Positions 14,898 through 19,709 of a DNA stretch of 19,709 bases are shown one piece after another. The notes beneath the pieces are model-generated. The model worked only from the letters and a program-made list of their open reading frames with translations, was not told where the DNA came from and ran no database searches. Origin of the DNA: CAZEFK01 sp964511405 (GTDB taxonomy: Bacteria > Pseudomonadota > Alphaproteobacteria > Elsterales > Elsteraceae). Every line of letters starts with the position of its first letter. Position 1 is the first letter of the stretch. The stretch is taken from positions 1 through 19,709 of the forward strand of contig CAZEFK010000139.1 in assembly GCA_964511405.1 (NCBI GenBank). The letters are read 5' to 3'. The translations under genes and the position numbers were made by a program.

Positions 14898-15575
14898 ATG
14901 GGCATCTTCTCCCGCATCAGCGACATCGTGAATTCCAACGTCAACGCGATCCTCGACCGGGCCGAGGACCCGCAGAAGATCATTCGCCTGATCATCCAGG
15001 AGATGGAGGACACGCTGGTCGAAGTGCGCAGCTCGGCGGTGCGCACCATCGCGGAGCGCAAGGAGCTGGAGCGCAAGCGCCAGGCCCTGGTCGCCGACCG
15101 CGACGACTGGCAGCGCAAGGCCGAGGTGGCGGTCGCCCGCGACCGCGAGGATCTGGCCAAGGGTGCCCTGCAGATGAAAGCGCGGATCGCGGCCGACATC
15201 GACCATCTCGACCGCCAGCTCGCCCAGATCGAGGAGGGCCTGGCCAAGCAGAACGACGACATCGGCAAGCTGCAGGCCAAGCTGGCCGACGCCAAGGCGC
15301 GCGAGACGGCGCTGCTGGCCCGGCACACCACGGCGGCGGCGCGGCTGAAGATGCGCAGCCACATCTATGACGAGCGCATCACCGACGCCTTCGCCCGCTT
15401 CGAGCGGGTCGAGAAGACGCTGGACCAGATGGAAGGCCGGGTCGAGGCCTATGACCTGGGCCGCGGCCGCACCCTGGTCGAGGACCTGGGCGAGTTGGAG
15501 AGCTCGGCCGCAGTCGAGGACGAGCTGGCGGCGATCAAGGCACGGCTGGGCCGGACCCCCGGCCGCGATGCCTGA
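14898..15575 (+). CDS. pspA: Phage shock protein A
   Basis: PspA is the peripheral inner-membrane effector of the envelope-stress response. It binds PspF when idle and oligomerises on damaged membrane to limit proton leak; it belongs to the PspA/IM30/Vipp1 ESCRT-III-like superfamily. The 225-residue product (E. coli 222) begins MGIFSRISDIVNSNVNAILD, the amphipathic membrane-binding helix. It continues DPQKIIRLIIQEMEDTLVEV, the conserved PspA signature, and is almost entirely coiled-coil (about 25-200). It ends with a short polar tail. The ATG at 14898 is preceded by GAGG at 7 nt. It is first in pspABC plus a Pmp3-like gene, downstream of a sigma-54 promoter. Confidence 0.97.
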   Translation: MGIFSRISDIVNSNVNAILDRAEDPQKIIRLIIQEMEDTLVEVRSSAVRTIAERKELERKRQALVADRDDWQRKAEVAVARDREDLAKGALQMKARIAADIDHLDRQLAQIEEGLAKQNDDIGKLQAKLADAKARETALLARHTTAAARLKMRSHIYDERITDAFARFERVEKTLDQMEGRVEAYDLGRGRTLVEDLGELESSAAVEDELAAIKARLGRTPGRDA

Positions 15576-15578
15576 GCC

Positions 15579-15806
15579 ATGGGCTTTTGGGCATTCATGC
15601 TCGGGCTGGTGGCCACCGTCGTGGTGGCCCCGCTGGCGATCATTGGCCATTACGTGACCCGCTGGCGCGAGTCGCGGACGCTCTCGGCCGACAGCGAGCG
15701 CATGCTGATGGAGCTGTCCGAGGTCGCAGCCAGGCTGGCCGACCGGGTCACCCATCTGGAGCGCATCCTTGACGCCGAGGCGCCGAACTGGAGGACGCCC
15801 CGATGA
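15579..15806 (+). CDS. pspB: Phage shock protein B
   Basis: PspB is a small inner-membrane protein that works with PspC to sense envelope stress and release PspF from PspA. The 75-residue product (E. coli 74) has an N-terminal transmembrane helix (about 3-24, FWAFMLGLVATVVVAPLAII). A cytoplasmic coiled coil follows, ending in the family signature LERILDAEAPNWR. It starts 3 nt after the pspA stop codon and overlaps pspC by 4 nt (ATGA), so translation is coupled across the operon. Confidence 0.94.
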   Translation: MGFWAFMLGLVATVVVAPLAIIGHYVTRWRESRTLSADSERMLMELSEVAARLADRVTHLERILDAEAPNWRTPR

Positions 15807-16228
15807 GCTTCGATCCCCGCTACGGCCCCGGCCCGGAGGGGCCGTGGGGCCGGCGCAACCCGCACCGGCTCTGGCGCGACCCGCAGCATCGCTGGATCGC
15901 CGGCGTCTGCGCCGGCCTCGCCGCGTTCGCCGGCGTCGACGTCGCGGTGGCGCGCCTGGCGGCGCTGTTCGGACTGGTGCTGTTCTTCCCGCCGGTGGCG
16001 CTGGGCTATCTGGTGCTGGCCATCGCGCTGCCGGTCAAGCCGACCGAGCCGCGCGGCACGCCCGACGAGCAGCGCTTCTGGCGCATGGCCTCGACCGCGC
16101 CCAATCGGGCGGTCGGCGAGCTGACCGAGCGGTTCCGGACCATCGACCGGCGCCTCGCCGCCATCGAGACGCTGGTGACGTCCGAGGAATATCACCTGCG
16201 GCGCAAGTTCCGCGATATGGGGGCCTGA
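15803..16228 (+). CDS. pspC: Phage shock protein C
   Basis: PspC is the inner-membrane partner of PspB in stress sensing and PspF release. The 141-residue product has a proline-rich N-terminus and then the PspC domain (about 23-78): RLWRDPQHRWIAGVCAGLAA, followed by VARLAALFGLVLFFPPVALG and YLVLAIALPVKP. The domain has the canonical glycine-rich cytoplasmic start and two hydrophobic stretches. A C-terminal helix (FRTIDRRLAAIETLVTSEEY) resembles that of other alphaproteobacterial PspC proteins. The ATG overlaps the pspB stop, and the stop is followed after 1 nt by the next gene. Confidence 0.94.
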   Translation: MSFDPRYGPGPEGPWGRRNPHRLWRDPQHRWIAGVCAGLAAFAGVDVAVARLAALFGLVLFFPPVALGYLVLAIALPVKPTEPRGTPDEQRFWRMASTAPNRAVGELTERFRTIDRRLAAIETLVTSEEYHLRRKFRDMGA

Positions 16229-16229
16229 G

Positions 16230-16430
16230 ATGCGTCTCTTGATCGCCTTCGTCCTGCCGTGGCTGACCTTCTTCACGATCGGCCGGCCGTTCGTCGGGCT
16301 CTTCTGCCTGATCCTGCAGCTGACCGTGCTGGGCTGGATCCCGGCCACGATCTGGGCGGTCTACGCCCTCAGCCAATACGAGACCGACCGCAAGATCGAA
16401 CGCTGGGAACGCGGCCTGCGCTACCGATAG
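16230..16430 (+). CDS. Small Pmp3/YqaE-like membrane protein in the psp operon
   Basis: The 66-residue product has two predicted transmembrane helices (about 3-17 and 21-46) and a charged cytoplasmic tail (QYETDRKIERWERGLRYR). GRPFVGLFCLILQLTVLGWI followed by PATIWAVYAL resembles the Pmp3/YqaE (UPF0057) proteolipid family, whose members affect membrane potential and ion tolerance. Similarity is moderate, because the family's N-terminal PP/DW features are lacking. It begins 1 nt after the pspC stop codon, so it is almost certainly the fourth gene of the operon, in the place where enterobacteria carry pspD. It ends 7 nt before the convergent dnaE2 gene, leaving no room for a separate terminator. 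Confidence 0.8.
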   Translation: MRLLIAFVLPWLTFFTIGRPFVGLFCLILQLTVLGWIPATIWAVYALSQYETDRKIERWERGLRYR

Positions 16431-16437
16431 TGGCCGG

Positions 16438-19400
16438 TCACCGGAAGTCCCGGCTGAGCCGGCGAATGTCGGCGGCCGGGGCGGCGCCGGCGCGCAGCAG
16501 GGCCAGGCAGTCGGAGCGGTCGACCAGGCGGTCGACCACCAGATGCACGACTTCGCGCTCGCGCTGCACCCGGCCGGTCGCAACCATCAGGCCGGCGGTC
16601 AGCACCACCCGCCGGTAGGTCTCGTAGCGGTCGGGCCAGACGATCAGGTTGGCGATCCCGGTTTCGTCCTCCAGGGTCACGAAGATGGTGCCGCTGGCGC
16701 TGCCCGGGCGCTGGCGCACCAGCACGATGCCGGCCACGGTCAGCCGGCGGCCGGGATCGGCGGTCGCCAGATCGGCGGCCCGGACCACCGGCTCCAGGTG
16801 CCGGCGCAGCAGCGCCAGGGGATGGGCCTTCAGCGACAGGCCGAGCGCCGCGTAGTCATAGGCGACCTGCTCGCCCAGCGGCATCGTCGGCAGCGCCACC
16901 GCCGGCTCCGGGCGCTCGGAACCGGCGAACAGCGGCAGCTCGGCAGCGCCATCCAGCCCCCGCACCGCCCAGGTCGCGGCGCGGCGGTCGAGGCCCATGG
17001 AGCGGAAGGCGTCGGCGATGGCCAGCCGCCCCAGCATGTCGACCGGCAGGCCGCTGCGGCGATGGAGGTCCAGCGGACTGCGATAGGCGGTGCCGCGGCG
17101 CGCCACCAGTTGCTCCATCGCGGCCTTGGCCAGGCCCTTGACACTGCGCAGGCCGAGCCGGACCGCCACCCCGCCGGTGGAGCCGGCATCGTCCTCGAGG
17201 GTGCAGTCCCAGTCGCTGTGGTTGACGTCCACCGGCCGCACCGCGACGCCGTGGGCGCGGGCGTCGCGCACGATCTGGGCCGGCGCATAGAAGCCCATGG
17301 GCTGGCTGTTGAGCAGCGCGGCGCAGAACACGGCCGGATGGTGGCACTTGATCCAGGACGAGATGTAGACCAGGTGGGCGAAGGCGGCGGCATGGCTCTC
17401 GGGGAAGCCGTAGCTGCCGAAACCCTCGATCTGCTTGAAGCAGCGCTCGGCGAAGTCGCGCTGGTAGCCGTTGGCGACCATGCCGTCGATCATCTTGTCG
17501 CGCAGCTTATGGATCGTGCCGTTGTGCCGGAAGGTGGCCATGGCCCGGCGTAGCCGGTCGGCCTCGGCCGGAGTGAAGCCGGCCGCGACGATGGCGATGC
17601 GCATCGCCTGCTCCTGGTACAGCGGCACGCCCATGGTCTTGCCCAGGACCTCCCGCAGCTCCTCCTTCGGGTATTCGACCGTCTCCTTGCCGTCGCGCCG
17701 GCGCAGGTAGGGATGCACCATGTCGCCCTGGATGGGGCCCGGCCGGACGATCGCGACCTCGATCACCAGGTCGTAGAATTTCTGCGGCCGCAGGCGCGGC
17801 AGCATCGACATCTGGGCCCGGCTCTCGACCTGGAACACGCCCAGGCTGTCGGCCCGGCTCAGCATGTCGTAGATCGCGGGGTCCTCGCGCGGCACCGTGT
17901 CCAGGGTCAGCGCGGGGCCACCCCGCTGGGCGATCAAGTGGAAGGCCTTGCGCACGCAGGTCAGCATGCCGAGCGCCAGGACGTCGACCTTGAGGATGCG
18001 CAGGACGTCCAGGTCGTCCTTGTCCCACTCGATGACCGTGCGGTCGTCCATAGCGGCGTTGGTCACCGGCACCACCTCGGTCAGCGGCCCGCGGGTGATG
18101 ACGAAGCCACCGACATGCTGGGACAGGTGCCGGGGGAAGCCCAGGAGCTCGCGGGCCAGGTCCAGGGCCAGGCGCAGCCGCGGCGCCGCCGGGTCGAGCC
18201 CCAGCTCGCGCACCCGCTCGTCGGGGATCGCCTCCATGCTCCAGCCCCAGCTGCTGTCGGCCAGCTTGGCGACGGTATCGAGCGACAGGCCCAGGGCCTT
18301 GCCGACCTCGCGGATGGCACCGCGCATCCGGTAGCAGCTGACCGAAGCGGTCAGGGCGGCGCGATCGCGGCCGTACTTCCTGTAGAGATACTGGATGACC
18401 TCTTCGCGCCGCTCATGCTCGAAATCGACGTCGATGTCGGGCGGTTCCTGGCGCTCGGTCGACACGAAGCGTTCGAACAGCACGTCGATCTGCTCGGGAT
18501 CGACATTGGTGACCCCGAGCAGGTAGCAGACCACCGAATTGGCCGCAGAGCCCCGCCCTTGGCACAGGATGCCCTCGGCCTTGGCGAACCGGACGGTGTC
18601 GTAGACGGTCAGGAAGTACGGAGCGAAGCGCCGTTCGGCGATCAGCGCCAGCTCGTGCTCCAGCAGCTCGGCGACCTTGCGCGGCACGCCGTCGGGATAG
18701 CGCTTGGCCAGCGCCGTCTGGACCAAGTGCTCCAGCTCCGCCTGGGGGGTGCGGCCGGCGGTCGTGATCTCGTCGGGATAGTCGTAGGCCAAATCGGCGA
18801 GCGAGAACCGGCAGCGCTCGGCGATCGCCTCGGTCTGGGCGACCGCGTCGGGATGGTCGCGGAACAGCCGGGCCATCTCGGCGGCCGGCTTCAGATGTCG
18901 CTCGGCGTTGGCGGCCAGGCGGAAGCCGGCCGCGTCGATGGTGCAGCCCGCCCGGATGCAGGTCAGCACGTCCTGCAGCGGCCGGCGCTCCGGCGCGTGG
19001 TAGTGGACGTCGTTGGTCGCGACCAGCGGCACCCCGGCCGCCGCCGCGAAGCCGGCCAGGTCGTGCAGCCGGGCCTTGTCGCCGCCGTCATAGCGATGGG
19101 TCGCGGCCAGCCACAGCCGGCGCCGGGGCAGGCGGGCCAGGGCCGCGGCGAAGGCGGCGTCGGGGCGGTCCGGCGGCAGGGCGATCAGCAGCTGTCCGGC
19201 GCCCAGGGCGTCGAGGTCCGCGGCGCCGAGATGGCATTCGCCCTTGGGCGCCCGCAGCCGGCCGGTCGACAACAAGCGGCTCAGCCGGCCATAGGCGGCG
19301 CGGTCGGTCGGCAGGCAGATCAGGCTGGGGAAGTCGGCGAAATCCAGCCGGGCCCCGACCAGCAGCCGGACGGTCTTGACCTGACAGGCCGCATCATAGG

Positions 19401-19551
19401 CCCGCACTACCCCCGCCAGGCTGTTGCGGTCGGTGACGGCGATCGCGGACTGGCCCAGGACGGCGGCGGCGGCCACCAGCTCATGCGGATGCGAGCCGCC
19501 GATCAGGAAGCTGTAGTTGGTGGTGACCTGCAGCTCGACATAGCGAGACAT
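16438..19551 (-). CDS. dnaE2: Error-prone DNA polymerase DnaE2 (ImuC)
   Basis: DnaE2 is a C-family polymerase alpha-subunit paralogue that performs DNA-damage-induced mutagenic synthesis, normally together with ImuA and ImuB. The 1037-residue product starts MSRYVELQVTTNYSFLIGGS with the degenerate PHP domain of DnaE2 (metal-binding His replaced by Thr-Thr, as in alphaproteobacterial members). The catalytic aspartates are in PDIDVDF (Asp374, Asp376) and LKVDVLALGM (Asp523). HVGGFVITRGPL, VSCYRMRGAIREVGKALG, and a finger/helix-hairpin-helix region with YGFPESHAAAFAHLVY follow. A C-terminal OB fold spans about 935-1020. Length and residue set indicate an intact polymerase. No imuA or imuB lies in the window, and no LexA-type GTTC-N7-GTTC box is visible in the 158 nt upstream. 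The gene converges with the psp operon, 7 nt apart. Confidence 0.96.
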   Translation of the reverse strand: MSRYVELQVTTNYSFLIGGSHPHELVAAAAVLGQSAIAVTDRNSLAGVVRAYDAACQVKTVRLLVGARLDFADFPSLICLPTDRAAYGRLSRLLSTGRLRAPKGECHLGAADLDALGAGQLLIALPPDRPDAAFAAALARLPRRRLWLAATHRYDGGDKARLHDLAGFAAAAGVPLVATNDVHYHAPERRPLQDVLTCIRAGCTIDAAGFRLAANAERHLKPAAEMARLFRDHPDAVAQTEAIAERCRFSLADLAYDYPDEITTAGRTPQAELEHLVQTALAKRYPDGVPRKVAELLEHELALIAERRFAPYFLTVYDTVRFAKAEGILCQGRGSAANSVVCYLLGVTNVDPEQIDVLFERFVSTERQEPPDIDVDFEHERREEVIQYLYRKYGRDRAALTASVSCYRMRGAIREVGKALGLSLDTVAKLADSSWGWSMEAIPDERVRELGLDPAAPRLRLALDLARELLGFPRHLSQHVGGFVITRGPLTEVVPVTNAAMDDRTVIEWDKDDLDVLRILKVDVLALGMLTCVRKAFHLIAQRGGPALTLDTVPREDPAIYDMLSRADSLGVFQVESRAQMSMLPRLRPQKFYDLVIEVAIVRPGPIQGDMVHPYLRRRDGKETVEYPKEELREVLGKTMGVPLYQEQAMRIAIVAAGFTPAEADRLRRAMATFRHNGTIHKLRDKMIDGMVANGYQRDFAERCFKQIEGFGSYGFPESHAAAFAHLVYISSWIKCHHPAVFCAALLNSQPMGFYAPAQIVRDARAHGVAVRPVDVNHSDWDCTLEDDAGSTGGVAVRLGLRSVKGLAKAAMEQLVARRGTAYRSPLDLHRRSGLPVDMLGRLAIADAFRSMGLDRRAATWAVRGLDGAAELPLFAGSERPEPAVALPTMPLGEQVAYDYAALGLSLKAHPLALLRRHLEPVVRAADLATADPGRRLTVAGIVLVRQRPGSASGTIFVTLEDETGIANLIVWPDRYETYRRVVLTAGLMVATGRVQREREVVHLVVDRLVDRSDCLALLRAGAAPAADIRRLSRDFR

Positions 19552-19582
19552 GGGGCGGCTTCGTCACATTTTCCCCTTCGTC

Positions 19583-19602
19583 ATTCCCGCGAAAGCGGGA
19601 AT
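19583..19602. repeat. REP-like hairpin upstream of dnaE2
   Basis: ATTCCCGC (19583-19590), loop GAAA, GCGGGAAT (19595-19602) form a perfect 8-bp stem, within a longer string TCATTCCCGCGAAAGCGGGA. From memory, this sequence is a very common dispersed intergenic repeat in proteobacterial genomes. It lies 32 nt upstream of the dnaE2 start codon and 57 nt from the group II intron end. Confidence 0.75.
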
Positions 19603-19659
19603 CCAGCTGGCTCGGCGTCGACATCAGGCATGCCGACGCAGAACTTGCCACACTGGCTG

Positions 19660-19709
19660 ATAGGGGTCGGGAAGGTTTGGCCTCCCCGCCCTCCGAACCG
19701 TACGTGCGG
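19660..19709 (-). mobile_element. Group II intron 3' end (partial domain V and complete domain VI)
   Basis: Read on the minus strand, CCGCACGTACGGTTC (19709-19695) matches the 3' half of group II intron domain V. Domain VI follows. GGG (19691-19689) pairs with CCC (19666-19664); CGGGGAGG (19688-19681) pairs with CCTTCCCG (19675-19668, one G-U pair); the loop is CCAAA. A single unpaired A at 19667 sits on the 3' side at the position of the branch-point adenosine. The 3' splice site is predicted after 19660 (CCCCTAT, 7 nt past the A, ending in AY as usual). The body of the intron, any reverse transcriptase gene and the 5' exon lie beyond the right edge. The 3' exon begins near 19659. Confidence 0.85.

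Noticed and set aside
19552..19659. LexA box or a short peptide gene (about 16 codons on the minus strand) upstream of dnaE2
   Set aside because: No GTTC-N7-GTTC or GAAC-N7-GAAC pair was found. The short frame spans the REP hairpin and has no ribosome binding site or recognisable product.

Overview
The window is chromosomal DNA of a high-GC alphaproteobacterium, probably of the Rhodospirillales type. The evidence is the G/C-rich third codon positions, a PHB-type phasin beside clpS-clpA, a SPOR-fused D,D-carboxypeptidase, a DUF1640 coiled-coil protein, an alphaproteobacterial-type DnaE2, and a membrane-anchored J-protein of a kind common in that order. The taxonomic call is inference from gene content, not from a marker gene. 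Coding density is very high, no gene-free stretch exceeds about 300 bases, and no rRNA, tRNA or CRISPR array was seen.

Left part (1-4757): clpA (cut by the window edge) and clpS form a minus-strand operon for N-degron proteolysis. A phasin gene with its own promoter and terminator lies upstream of them. An unrecognised lipoprotein gene (minus) diverges from a penicillin-binding-protein-5-like D,D-carboxypeptidase with a C-terminal SPOR domain (plus).

Middle part (4862-9407): a GT8-like glycosyltransferase candidate converges on a compact minus-strand operon, galU - ugd - pgm/pmm. This operon interconverts hexose phosphates and makes UDP-glucose and UDP-glucuronate for envelope or exopolysaccharide synthesis.

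Central accessory part (9587-13257): an isolated uraD (ureide decarboxylase) gene and a membrane J-domain protein gene are separated by a striking palindrome-rich element of about 117 bp. It has 13-bp terminal inverted repeats and three internal hairpins, and it contains the J-protein stop codon. An L-2-hydroxyglutarate-oxidase-like flavoprotein follows on the plus strand. It overlaps by 4 nt a periplasmic binding protein of the ferric-iron family that seems to lack the usual iron-binding tyrosines.

Right part (13261-16430): a phage-shock (Psp) envelope-stress locus. pspF and a coiled-coil, tail-anchored DUF1640-like gene read leftward; pspA, pspB, pspC and a small Pmp3/YqaE-like membrane protein gene read rightward from a clear sigma-54 (-24/-12) promoter.

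Far right (16438-19709): dnaE2 (imuC), an error-prone polymerase gene, lies without imuA or imuB in view. Upstream of it are a REP-like hairpin and, at the window edge, the 3' end of a group II intron: the 3' half of domain V plus a complete domain VI with a bulged branch-point A. The intron continues outside the window. The most novel items are the 117-bp palindromic element, the group II intron end next to dnaE2, the altered binding protein, and the DUF1640 gene beside pspF.
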